From the NCBI GenBank assembly GCA_946186895.1, contig CAMHOW010000022.1:1-35699 (forward strand): a stretch of 35,699 nt of DNA, read 5' to 3'. The notes under the pieces were generated by a model that worked only from the letters and a program-made list of their open reading frames with translations, had not been told where the DNA came from and did no database searches. The position numbers were made by a program, and so were the translations under genes. Below are positions 17,897-26,200 of the stretch, in pieces (the first letter of the stretch is position 1; each line of letters begins with the position of its first letter). Origin of the DNA: an uncultured Fibrobacter sp. Lineage in GTDB: Bacteria > Fibrobacterota > Fibrobacteria > Fibrobacterales > Fibrobacteraceae.

Positions 17897-18481
17897 TTAC
17901 TGGATAGGAATGTCGATATCAAGAGTCTGCTTGGCAGCGCGATTCTCAATACGGGCCTTCATGACCTTTGCCTTGGGGCGACCGTAGACAGGCACGACCA
18001 GCAAATTGGACACGCCCGCGTCTTCGCTAGGTGTCGCTTCCGTTTCGGCCACCGTCTTGGTAAAGATGGGATTCTTGCCCTTGTCATAAACGGAATAGGT
18101 AAACTCGCGATTCAGGCCCTTCTTGATTTGCTTGGTGGGCACCTGGAAGTAGATAACTCCGCCCTTAGGGACCTTACGCAGGCTATCCTTGATTTCTTCT
18201 TCGGTAGCAAAGTCCGCCTCTAGGGCCATACGCACATTCTTCTTGAGCTTGTCGGCACTCTCGTAAAGAACGGAGACATTGAACTTGGCGTCTTCGGGAA
18301 TGGCCTCCGGACGCACATCCCGAATTTTCGCATTGTTCTGGTAATACTCCCAACGGCCGTTATCGTGTAAAAGCACCGTAGAGCCGTTGGAGGTTGTCGC
18401 AATAATATCATCTGCAAGGGCCGACGTCACCATAAGGGCGACAACGCACAGCCCACCTTTCACCAATCCACTCAATTTCAT
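17897..18481 (-). CDS. Small exported protein of unknown function (DUF3157-like N-terminus)
   Basis: The ATG at 18481 is chosen over a GTG two codons upstream because the ribosome site GGAG lies five bases before this ATG and overlaps the GTG. The 194-residue product has a signal peptide ending at SALA (about residue 23). An ATTSNGSTVLLHDNGRWEY segment resembles the short TxDGxxVxLxDNGxWxY motif of small exported proteins sometimes labelled DUF3157. The rest is probably a beta fold without recognisable catalytic residues. It starts a two-gene operon with the DnaQ-like exonuclease and is divergent from gluQ across a repeat-containing spacer. No function is assigned. Confidence 0.7.
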   Translation of the reverse strand: MKLSGLVKGGLCVVALMVTSALADDIIATTSNGSTVLLHDNGRWEYYQNNAKIRDVRPEAIPEDAKFNVSVLYESADKLKKNVRMALEADFATEEEIKDSLRKVPKGGVIYFQVPTKQIKKGLNREFTYSVYDKGKNPIFTKTVAETEATPSEDAGVSNLLVVPVYGRPKAKVMKARIENRAAKQTLDIDIPIQ

Positions 18482-18535
18482 AACCACTCCGATTGTTCGT
18501 CGTTTTCAAAAGAAATATAGTATTAGTCGATTCAA

Positions 18536-18603
18536 TTCGGAGTCCTGATTTCAGAGTTCAGAATTATATTCAGAAACAATTCATAATTCCGAAATCCGAA
18601 TTC
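18536..18603. repeat. Paired copies of the dispersed short repeat upstream of gluQ
   Basis: A degenerate direct copy (18536-18567, about 25 of 32 positions shared with 16012-16043) is followed by an inverted core copy (18585-18603, 19 of 19 with the complement of 16018-16036). The pair could fold back on itself. It fills the spacer between the divergent small exported protein gene and gluQ. Confidence 0.6.
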
Positions 18604-18608
18604 ATAAC

Positions 18609-18615
18609 TATATTT
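18609..18615 (+). promoter_or_regulatory. Candidate -10 element for gluQ
   Basis: TATATTT ends six bases before the GTG start of gluQ. No Shine-Dalgarno and no clear -35 are present. If it is a -10 box, transcription would begin at or very near the start codon, giving a leaderless message. Confidence 0.4.
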
Positions 18616-18621
18616 CCCCCT

Positions 18622-19482
18622 GTGAAAGGAAAAACGAGATTCGCCCCGAGCCCCACAGGCTACCTCCACGAAGGCCACCTGCTTTCGGCACTGTACGTAT
18701 GGGCGGCAGCCCGAAAATGGGATCTCAGCATACACCTACGCATCGAAGACCACGACCAGGAAAGGGCAAAACCCGAACATATCGCCGCCATCCGAGAAGA
18801 CCTGCAATGGCTAGGATTTGCTTGGCAGAGCGAAAGTATCCAAAGCAGCCACTTTGACAGATTTGAAAAAAAGCTGAAGGAACTACAAGAAAAGGGTCTT
18901 GTCTACCCCTGCTACTGCAGCCGCAAGGAACTGGATGCAGAAAACCCCAAAAACGAATATGGCGAGGTCATCTACCAGGGGAAATGCTCTTTTGAAACGA
19001 AAGAATCCTCCTTACCCCATAGCCTGCGCGTCAAAATTTTGGATAAAGTAATCTATTGGAACGACCTGCGGCTAGGAGACTTTGAGGAAAACCCAAAGTT
19101 CCAATGCGGAGACTTCCCCATCCGGGATAGAATCGGCCAATGGACATACCAATTCGCCGTCTGTACTGATGACATCGAAGAAGGGATAACTCATGTTATC
19201 CGCGGCGAGGACATCAGGAATTCTACAGCAAGGCAAATCGCCCTGATGGAACTAATGGGCAGACCCGAACCGCCCAAATACCTGCACCACGCCCTTATCG
19301 TAGACGCTTCGGGTAAAAAGCTTTCCAAGCGGGAAAAGGCCCACAGCATCCGCCAGGACCGGGAAGCAGGCGTTTCCCCTCAAGAGCTTTTAGGCAGGGT
19401 ACTTTTCAAGGCCGGATTGCAGGCCTCCGCCGCGCCAACCGACCTGAACACGGCCCTAGACCTGATCTGCCAGCACCTCTAG
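18622..19482 (+). CDS. gluQ: Glutamyl-Q tRNA(Asp) synthetase
   Basis: The GTG at 18622 starts MKGKTRFAPSPTGYLHEGH, matching the family N-terminus. An in-frame ATG at 18493 would translate the repeat and is rejected. The 286-residue length fits the catalytic half of glutamyl-tRNA synthetase without the anticodon-binding half. HEGH (16-19) is the HIGH motif and KKLSKR is the KMSKS counterpart. A zinc site C97-x-C99...Y118-x3-C122 has the Tyr-x3-Cys form described for GluQ-RS (YadB). By family it charges the queuosine of tRNA(Asp) with glutamate. It lies 10 bases upstream of the DUF4011 gene. No ribosome site is seen; TATATTT six bases upstream suggests a leaderless message. Confidence 0.9.
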   Translation: MKGKTRFAPSPTGYLHEGHLLSALYVWAAARKWDLSIHLRIEDHDQERAKPEHIAAIREDLQWLGFAWQSESIQSSHFDRFEKKLKELQEKGLVYPCYCSRKELDAENPKNEYGEVIYQGKCSFETKESSLPHSLRVKILDKVIYWNDLRLGDFEENPKFQCGDFPIRDRIGQWTYQFAVCTDDIEEGITHVIRGEDIRNSTARQIALMELMGRPEPPKYLHHALIVDASGKKLSKREKAHSIRQDREAGVSPQELLGRVLFKAGLQASAAPTDLNTALDLICQHL

Positions 19483-19492
19483 CCGTTAAAAA

Positions 19493-22400
19493 ATGTATAT
19501 TCAAGGCATGTCCAACGCAGCCTTGTCCGCCACATTATTGAAGATTCGCCAGGAATCCGCCCTATTTGATTCCAAAGACTCCCTTCTGAATTTCAACACC
19601 AAGGGTCTATACCAGACTCCATTGATGTTAGAAACTGGCGACCTGTTCTACGAGAAATGGAAACAGACACAAGGCCCGCTACCGTTAGACTCCTTCCTTC
19701 CCAAGTCAGAAAATTTCACGCCCCAACAAAAGCTAGAAGTCAAAGAGCACCTTCTCCAGGCGCTCAAGGGAAAACTGGAGGACTTTGGCACCACCGACTT
19801 ATACCTATTGCTGGGATTCCTAAAATGGGAAGGAAACGCCCTTTCTCCGAGCCTCTTGGTTCCCCTGGACGTGAATCTTCAAACACAGACGGTTTCGCTT
19901 TCCTCTAGGCCGCCTCTGGAAAACATCATCCTGCGGGAGCGGTTAAAATCAGAGATTTCGCTTCCCCGCATAGAAGAAGCCACCCTGAACGGCCAGTTCA
20001 GCATCCTTCTTTACTTTTCTCTTTTTGAAAAGGCGGTTGCTGCCAAGAAAAACTGGAAATTCACCCGTCATGGGCTGTGCCTCGCCTTTTTTGATTCTGT
20101 CAAGCTGGGTCTGAAAAAGTGCATGGAACAAGGATTTGACGAATCCAATGCCAGCGCCATGTCCACCACGCAGTCTCTATTTTCTGCAGAAGGATTTCAA
20201 ACCAAGGACTCCAAATTCGACGAAGGCAGCTTTGACAGGATTTATTCCCCACTAGAGCATTACCCCCTGTACATCACGGATTCCCATACCACTAAAGTGG
20301 TCGAAGACGCCAAGGATCCTGACAACATGGCTTATGCCATCCAAGTTCTACCCGGCACAGATTGGGCAAGAGCCACAGCAAACCTGGTATCCGACTTCCT
20401 TGCCGAAAAGAAAAGCACTCTGGTGGTCTATCGCAGGGCATCGACCGCTCAAAAGTTTAGGGACTGTCTGTTCCCGCAATTTCGCAATTTCAACGGCCCC
20501 GAAAGGGATGCCCTCTTGCCCGCCCTCCAGAAATCCCGCGATGGATTCTTACGTTATTACGAGGCGGTAAACAACAACATCCAACCCTCCGACGCTCCCC
20601 TTTCGGACCTACTGGCGGAGTTTGTCCAGAACCCGGCCGTCAAGATTAAATCGTCGGATGCGTTGTTCCAAAAGATTGCAAATTTACCCTACCAAAGCTA
20701 CAAGGAGCTCAAAGCCGACTTGGACGAGATCCTTTACCTGTACTTTGAAAAGAAGGGTAAAGAAGCTCGCAACGCCTTCAAGGATGTGCGTGTACCTAGC
20801 CTCTCCGTAGAGGAGCAAGAGGCAATCGCCAAGGAACTCTCCTTCGCCTCTACCAAGGTTACCGAGCTAAAGCCACTAATCGAGCTAGTTGAAAAGACAG
20901 GGCTGTTCCCCACGGGAATCTATCTCTCCGGTCTTTCGGATATCATCGACCTGATTCTCAACAATTTCAACCGGAGCACCCCCGTATTCGAAGATTGGGA
21001 ACTCCGTTCCAACAGTTGGGAAGACTATCAAGATTCCCTAAGAGCTCTCCCCGAAGCAGGGGACAAATGGGTTCGTTACCGTCGACAGACATCGGACATT
21101 TACACCGACAATGCCGTCGACGAAAACATTCTTTCTATCCGTGAAGAATTTGCAGAAAGTCTGAAAGCAACCCTCAAGGGCCTTTCAGATCGTTACCGTA
21201 GTTCCAAGAGGAAACTCCTGAAGGTCTTGAAGGATCCCAAGGCGGTAACCTCAGACAACCAGCTGCTTGACCTAATCGATACCCTGATAGAGCTGCAAGA
21301 AAACAAGCGTGCCTACAAGGATACTTCTGTTCTCGGGAACCACCTGTTGGGCCGGGACTGGCTCTATGAACGCTCTAACTGGTTCGAGCTGAACAAGAAG
21401 ATTACCTACATCTACGATTTCAGGGATTCCCACAAGAACGACCCACGGTTAGACTTGCTGCTCCAGATTCTAGAGCAATGGCAGCTGTTCAAGGATGCCC
21501 TGCCCCAGATGAAGGATTACGCGAAGATCGTGAAGGAACTTCAGGAATCCACCCGTAAGATTACAAAGGGGCTTTCGCTAGAAACACCTCTAGAAAGCCT
21601 CTGTATCGAAAAATGGCTGGACGAAATCCAGCTGTGGAATGCCAACTGGGGCAATCTGGAAATCCATATCCGAACCACCTCCCTGTTGCAGTCCATTGAA
21701 GGTTTCGGCGCTAAGGAGCTTTGCGACTACCTTAAGGATCCCGACAACGTAAGTCAAAACATCGCGCAGGCTTTTGCCCACTTCTGGGCAGGTACACAGA
21801 TACAGCAGGTGAGCAAGGAATCTCCGGAACTGTTCTCCCTGCAACCAAAGGCAAGGGCGCAAAAGACAAAAGACTATCGATCCCAGCTGGATCAGTTCTG
21901 TAACGCCAACTTTAGGCTGGTGCATAGCACAGTCAAGGACAATCCGGGCATTTTTGCATTTGTTTCTCTGGAACAGAGCTTCTACCTACCGACATCAAAA
22001 AAATTCCAGACCCTGGTCGTTCTTGATGCGGACTGCATCACCGTTTGCGAAGCCCTTCCGGCCATCTTCAAGACAGACAAGACTGTACTTGTCGGCGATT
22101 CACAAGCCCCGCTGCTTTCTCACCTGCCCTTGGACGGTTTCTCAGAGGACCAGACGCCCCATACGCAGGCATTCCAGGAATCCATCCTCACCATGAGCCT
22201 TAGGCAAGGGATTCCCACCAGGGAACTGTGGTTCTCCACAACCTACGCCCACTCCTCCATGGTGGACTTTGCCAACTACAAGATTTACGGTGGTGGCATC
22301 CGGCAGCTTCCTCAACCAAGCCGAGAAAACATCAGGAACCAGTCTCTAAAGGTTGTTTCAGACAAGATCATTGAAATAGCGAAGGCGGCCATACACCATG

Positions 22401-23617
22401 CCGAACGGCAACCTGGGCGAACTCTCGGAATTATCGCCCAGCACCAGTCCACCTGCCTTGAAATTGAATCGACCATCAACAGCCTCACGCCCAAGGATTC
22501 TCCAGCGGCAAGATTTTTCCAGCCGAGCAACCCAGCCATCAGTTTTTATGTAAAGACACCCGAAAGGGCCGTAAACCGTCCGCGAGATACAATTCTCGTG
22601 TGCGGTGAATATGATACCACCGAAAAGAAGTCTATCAATTCTAAGCTTTCAATCTACACCACCCTCGCCAAGAGCGAGCTCCAAGTGTTCCTTTCCGAAA
22701 GCGATATGGCCCTGAAGCCCAAAGAAAAACTGGATTTATTCTGGGAATGGATCCTATTCCTTCAAAGGGTTCTCACCCTGGACACTTACGACCAGCCTCC
22801 CAAGGAATCGGTTCTTTACCAGCAGGCCCTAAAAGCCCTGCAAGACGAAAATATAGAGGTCGAACCCTATTTCTGCCAAGGCGGTATTTCTGTGGGGCCG
22901 GTCATCGTGGATGCCAACAACCCCAAGCGATTCCTCGCCATGGTAGAAGACGACTGCACTACGGAACGCTTCAGGGAATCCATCGAGGACCGCATATACG
23001 TCCGCCATACGCTACTACGTCAAATCGGATGGAAGGTATTGAACCTATGGACGCCCTTCTGGTACATGGCTTACAACGACGAAGTCAGCCACATGGTAAC
23101 CACCATTGCTATTGAGCAGAGCGTGGCTCCTCCGCCCAAGGATGCCTCCGAAGAGGAATCCGAAAACACGAACACCATTTCGGCCGAGGATTTAAGCGTT
23201 ATCCCCTATACGGTCTTGCACCCGAAAATCGAGGGAACGCCCCACGACAGGCCCATCAAGGAACTTTCTGTCGCCTCTATTATTACGCAACTCAAGTTCT
23301 ACGTGGACCACGAGTCGCCCATTCACGAGGAGCTTCTGCAGCAAAGGCTGTTTGAACTTCACAAGGAACCCTGGCCGAACCCTGCCCTTGTACCCCAGAT
23401 TATGGACGCCATCAAGCAGGGCATCAAGAGCCAGAAGTTCATCCAGACCGGAAAATTCCTGTACTCTCTCAAGAACCCGGCCGTGGAACTAAGAGACAGG
23501 AGCTTCCGTCCGTCTTCGGAACGGAAGATGATCTACGTGTCACCTGAAGAAAGAATGTTTGTCCCGTCATCTATGGACGAACGAGACATCAAGCAATTAC
23601 TTGGTTTGCTGGAATAA
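19493..23617 (+). CDS. DUF4011-helicase-Vsr-DUF3320 family protein with degenerate catalytic motifs
   Basis: A 1374-residue protein without frameshifts. Residues about 85-290 match DUF4011 (LYLLLGFLKW, SLLVPLDV). The centre aligns with superfamily 1 helicases, but key residues are gone. The Walker A stretch GPPGTGKSQTIANL is VLPGTDWARATANL (about 285-298). The DEAS box is DADC (845-848). GDxxQLPP is GDSQAPLL (from 868). The usual RLNVAVTRAR is KLSIYTTLAK (1051-1060). A Vsr-like segment near 1110-1190 keeps the GWKVLNLW fold signature but has altered acids (VEDDC, 1151-1155). DUF3320 fills about 1257-1374 (PIHEELLQQR). Active relatives with this architecture have been proposed as phage defence (Hhe), recalled and not checked. 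The start is either ATG 19493 or ATG 19508; neither has a ribosome site, and TATATT ends six bases before the second. Confidence 0.82.
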   Translation: MYIQGMSNAALSATLLKIRQESALFDSKDSLLNFNTKGLYQTPLMLETGDLFYEKWKQTQGPLPLDSFLPKSENFTPQQKLEVKEHLLQALKGKLEDFGTTDLYLLLGFLKWEGNALSPSLLVPLDVNLQTQTVSLSSRPPLENIILRERLKSEISLPRIEEATLNGQFSILLYFSLFEKAVAAKKNWKFTRHGLCLAFFDSVKLGLKKCMEQGFDESNASAMSTTQSLFSAEGFQTKDSKFDEGSFDRIYSPLEHYPLYITDSHTTKVVEDAKDPDNMAYAIQVLPGTDWARATANLVSDFLAEKKSTLVVYRRASTAQKFRDCLFPQFRNFNGPERDALLPALQKSRDGFLRYYEAVNNNIQPSDAPLSDLLAEFVQNPAVKIKSSDALFQKIANLPYQSYKELKADLDEILYLYFEKKGKEARNAFKDVRVPSLSVEEQEAIAKELSFASTKVTELKPLIELVEKTGLFPTGIYLSGLSDIIDLILNNFNRSTPVFEDWELRSNSWEDYQDSLRALPEAGDKWVRYRRQTSDIYTDNAVDENILSIREEFAESLKATLKGLSDRYRSSKRKLLKVLKDPKAVTSDNQLLDLIDTLIELQENKRAYKDTSVLGNHLLGRDWLYERSNWFELNKKITYIYDFRDSHKNDPRLDLLLQILEQWQLFKDALPQMKDYAKIVKELQESTRKITKGLSLETPLESLCIEKWLDEIQLWNANWGNLEIHIRTTSLLQSIEGFGAKELCDYLKDPDNVSQNIAQAFAHFWAGTQIQQVSKESPELFSLQPKARAQKTKDYRSQLDQFCNANFRLVHSTVKDNPGIFAFVSLEQSFYLPTSKKFQTLVVLDADCITVCEALPAIFKTDKTVLVGDSQAPLLSHLPLDGFSEDQTPHTQAFQESILTMSLRQGIPTRELWFSTTYAHSSMVDFANYKIYGGGIRQLPQPSRENIRNQSLKVVSDKIIEIAKAAIHHAERQPGRTLGIIAQHQSTCLEIESTINSLTPKDSPAARFFQPSNPAISFYVKTPERAVNRPRDTILVCGEYDTTEKKSINSKLSIYTTLAKSELQVFLSESDMALKPKEKLDLFWEWILFLQRVLTLDTYDQPPKESVLYQQALKALQDENIEVEPYFCQGGISVGPVIVDANNPKRFLAMVEDDCTTERFRESIEDRIYVRHTLLRQIGWKVLNLWTPFWYMAYNDEVSHMVTTIAIEQSVAPPPKDASEEESENTNTISAEDLSVIPYTVLHPKIEGTPHDRPIKELSVASIITQLKFYVDHESPIHEELLQQRLFELHKEPWPNPALVPQIMDAIKQGIKSQKFIQTGKFLYSLKNPAVELRDRSFRPSSERKMIYVSPEERMFVPSSMDERDIKQLLGLLE

Positions 23618-23626
23618 TCCTAAAAA

Positions 23627-24040
23627 CTAGCGAACCTTCACGACGAAAGCGCTGATATTATAGGCCGAAAGTTCACGAGCCTTGTCGTCGGCCGCCTTCT
23701 TGTTGTTCCAGCCACCGGCACGGAGCTTGTAGAAGGGGGCATCAAACACCACCTGGATGGCATAACCCGTGCTGGCAGAAAGCTCGGCCCGACGACGCTG
23801 GGCCGCATCGAAATCACCCACAGCTTCGAACTGCAAGACATACAGGTCCTTGGAAGCCTTCTTGTCGGCATTGGCCTTACCCGGAACAGCAGGGCCAGCG
23901 GCAGCAGAGGTATCCCGCAACGAAGCAGAGAGCTGCGGAGAATACTCGTTACCACGGAAAAGGGAATCCATATCCGTAGGATCGCCTGCAAAAGACAGGG
24001 CTGCAACAAATCCAACAATTAAGGCAATAGGCAATTTCAT
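23627..24040 (-). CDS. Exported SPOR-domain protein
   Basis: A 137-residue protein with a signal peptide (1-18, ALSFA). A short Ser/Ala-rich linker leads to a C-terminal SPOR domain at about 66-137, with LYVLQFEAVGDFDAAQ, YKLRAGGWNNKKAAD and a closing AFVVKV strand. SPOR domains bind glycan strands lacking stem peptides, usually at the septum. The start ATG lies four bases after the ABC exporter stop with no ribosome site, so translation is probably coupled to that gene. The 3' end converges on the DUF4011 gene with a nine-base gap and no terminator. Its place at the end of an RRE-ABC operon is unusual for a SPOR protein, and the link is not explained by known families. Confidence 0.85.
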   Translation of the reverse strand: MKLPIALIVGFVAALSFAGDPTDMDSLFRGNEYSPQLSASLRDTSAAAGPAVPGKANADKKASKDLYVLQFEAVGDFDAAQRRRAELSASTGYAIQVVFDAPFYKLRAGGWNNKKAADDKARELSAYNISAFVVKVR

Positions 24041-24044
24041 GGCA

Positions 24045-25721
24045 TTAATTATAAAAAATTTTCTCTATCTCTACACCGGGCATTTCAGCAACGGCGCTAC
24101 GATGGGTAATGAAAATCATGGTCTTGGCCGGATAAGCCTCAAAAAGCCTCTGGAAAAGCTCCCTTTCTGTAGGTTCATCCAAAGCGGAGCTGATTTCATC
24201 CAGCAACAAGATTCCTCCAGGTCGCAGGAGCCCACGGGCAATGGCGATACGTTCCGCCTGGCCTTCGCTGAGCCCCATTCCCCGCTCCCCCAGTTCCGTA
24301 TCCAAACCGTTCGGTAAATCAAACACGAATTCCGCACAGGCCACCTGAAGCACGTGGCGCAATTCCTCGTCTGTGGCATCCGGTTTTGCAAGTTGCAGGT
24401 TATAGCGGACTGTACCGCTCATTAGGGTGTTCCCCTGGGGTACATAGACAAAGTAATCACAAGTGTCGTCAGAAACAGCACGTTCAGCAACGCCTGCAGA
24501 ATACACAAGCGTGCGACCCTCCTCTGGTTCCACAAGACCAAGCATCAGGCGGAACAACGTCGTCTTGCCGACCCCAGTCTCCCCCATGATGGCGGTCTTG
24601 CTTCCAGGCTTAAAATCATGAGTGTAGTTCCTGACAGCATCGCGGTCGGCACCGGCATAGCGGAATCGAACGTTTTCCAGACGGACCCCAAGGCCTGCCA
24701 AACCGTCAACAGCCGGCAAACCACCTTGTGCAACGCTGGTCGCGGGGCGCACAGCCTTACCACCAGGCAAAGGTCCGTCACCCTGCAGTTCCTGCAGGCG
24801 GTCAATGCTGGCGGTAGCGTGAATCAGGCGGGGAGCGTTATTCAAGATCGAAAGGATGGGCCCCTGGATTTGCCCCACCAACTGCAAGAAAGAAGTCATG
24901 ACACCAAAGGTGATAGTACCGTTCCGAAGTCCAAGACCACCCCACACGAAGGCCAGCAGGTACCCAAGCCCGAAAGCTCCGCCAAAAGCAAGCCTGGAAA
25001 CTACCGAGAAGCGAGTCTGGCGCACCACGTTGCGATGGAGTTCGTTCTGCATGGAATCCAGACGTTCCGAGACCCAGGGGGCACTTCCCAGACTGCGGAG
25101 GACGGCGTTGTTCTCCACGCCTTCCTGTACATGCATCTGGATACGGCTTTCCCCCTCGCGGATTTTCAGGGTCATTTTACGCAAGCGGTAAGAGACGAAC
25201 TTTCCGAACACAAGGGCCAGCGGCGTAAGGATTACAAGGGCCCAGGCGAGCCGAGGGTCGAACCAGCGAAGCATCAGGAACGCCCCCAGAAGCTGTATGG
25301 CCGTCACCATCATCTGGGGAATTTTCGCCGTAGCCACTTCGCTCACCAGTTCCACGTCTTTGGAAAAACGGGAGGTCACGTCGCCCGAAAGGAGTTCCTT
25401 TTCGCTGTAGAGCTTACGGGTGAACAGCCGGCCAAACATCGAAAGCCTAAGCGCATTGGACTGCTGGATGGTGGCTACCGACGTGAGGTAGTAATACACC
25501 TGGCGAAGCACCACGTTCCCCACCACCGTAAGCACCAGCAGGCCCACCATACGGGCCACGTCCTGGTCAGAACCATTTTTGATGGTATCGTCGATAAAGC
25601 GCTTGCTGAGCCACACCATGGCAAGCCCCAGGGACACCTGCAACGTCCCTATCACCACACGGAACGCCACATTCAGGCGTACCCCGCGGATACTCTGCCA
25701 TAGCCAAGCTAGGTAATTCAT
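24045..25721 (-). CDS. ABC exporter, fused permease and ATPase, no peptidase domain
   Basis: A 558-residue half-transporter. Residues about 15-310 form a type I exporter membrane domain with about six hydrophobic segments. The ATPase from about 345 has Walker A GETGVGKTT, the signature LSEGQ, Walker B ILLLDEISSALD and switch ITHRS, all intact. No N-terminal C39 peptidase is present, so any peptide cargo would need a separate protease. The ATG overlaps the stop of the PqqD-like gene by four bases (ATGA), showing tight coupling. Probable role: export of a peptide or small lipophilic product recognised by the RRE partner. A lipid or drug exporter remains possible. Confidence 0.88.
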   Translation of the reverse strand: MNYLAWLWQSIRGVRLNVAFRVVIGTLQVSLGLAMVWLSKRFIDDTIKNGSDQDVARMVGLLVLTVVGNVVLRQVYYYLTSVATIQQSNALRLSMFGRLFTRKLYSEKELLSGDVTSRFSKDVELVSEVATAKIPQMMVTAIQLLGAFLMLRWFDPRLAWALVILTPLALVFGKFVSYRLRKMTLKIREGESRIQMHVQEGVENNAVLRSLGSAPWVSERLDSMQNELHRNVVRQTRFSVVSRLAFGGAFGLGYLLAFVWGGLGLRNGTITFGVMTSFLQLVGQIQGPILSILNNAPRLIHATASIDRLQELQGDGPLPGGKAVRPATSVAQGGLPAVDGLAGLGVRLENVRFRYAGADRDAVRNYTHDFKPGSKTAIMGETGVGKTTLFRLMLGLVEPEEGRTLVYSAGVAERAVSDDTCDYFVYVPQGNTLMSGTVRYNLQLAKPDATDEELRHVLQVACAEFVFDLPNGLDTELGERGMGLSEGQAERIAIARGLLRPGGILLLDEISSALDEPTERELFQRLFEAYPAKTMIFITHRSAVAEMPGVEIEKIFYN

Positions 25722-25987
25722 TCCAGCACGTTCACCTTTTGCCAGCTATCCACAATGGCCCGCACATCGGTCTCTGCACGAGAACGTTCTACCTCATATT
25801 CTTCGCAAAGCCTGTCCGTCAAGGAATCCACCGTAAAATCGCCCTGTTCTACGGCCGAATTCCACAAAAAAGCGGCCGTCTCATTTAGACACAAGAGCTT
25901 CCCAAAATCGAGAGCCCCGATGCCCTCGCCCATAATCACCTGCTCGCCACAGACTTCACGCAGCACAAAACCGTTCTTGATTCGCAT
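25718..25987 (-). CDS. PqqD-like protein (RiPP recognition element)
   Basis: The ATG at 25987 is preferred to a TTG two codons upstream because AGAGGA lies seven bases before it. The 89-residue product matches the PqqD fold: an N-terminal beta part (FVLREVCGEQVIMGEG), then LNETAAFLWNSAVE and a helical end with the LCEEYEVE and DVRAIVDSW pattern. In characterised pathways such domains bind the leader of a ribosomally made peptide and present it to a modifying enzyme or exporter. Here the only partners are an ABC exporter (four-base overlap) and a SPOR protein. No radical SAM enzyme, peptidase or precursor is seen in the window. The gene is divergent from the second GH9. Confidence 0.8.
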   Translation of the reverse strand: MRIKNGFVLREVCGEQVIMGEGIGALDFGKLLCLNETAAFLWNSAVEQGDFTVDSLTDRLCEEYEVERSRAETDVRAIVDSWQKVNVLE

Positions 25988-26200
25988 AAGCAATTCCTCT
26001 TATAGCCCTAAAATAGCTTATTTAAGTAATTCCACCTAATCAGACTTATAAAAACCAGCATGGATAAACTTTTTTTTACGCGCAGATAGTTTAAATCACA
26101 AAAAAACGGCTGTTTTCTAGTGAAAACATTTTTTCCGCTCCATTTTGATTAATTCCACCCTACAAAATATACTTTTAGAGTGTCTAGAAAAGGAAGTCTT
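25988..26200. promoter_or_regulatory. Divergent promoter region between the PqqD-like operon and the second GH9
   Basis: No gene is seen. On the plus strand TTGATT (26145-26150), a 17-base spacer and TATACT (26168-26173) form a good sigma70-type promoter about 28 bases before the GH9 ATG. On the minus strand TATTTT (complement of 26010-26015) is a possible -10 for the PqqD-like gene. The 10-mer TAATTCCACC occurs at 26027-26036 and 26150-26159, each just upstream of a -10 box. A 17-codon minus-strand ORF starting at 26060 has no support. Confidence 0.65.

Noticed and set aside
18493..18621. ATG at 18493 as the start of gluQ
   Set aside because: The extra 43 codons would translate the dispersed repeat and have no counterpart in the family, whose N-terminus matches the GTG at 18622.
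26010..26060. 17-codon minus-strand ORF just upstream of the PqqD-like gene as a peptide precursor
   Set aside because: It has no ribosome site, no leader/core features and overlaps the probable promoter.
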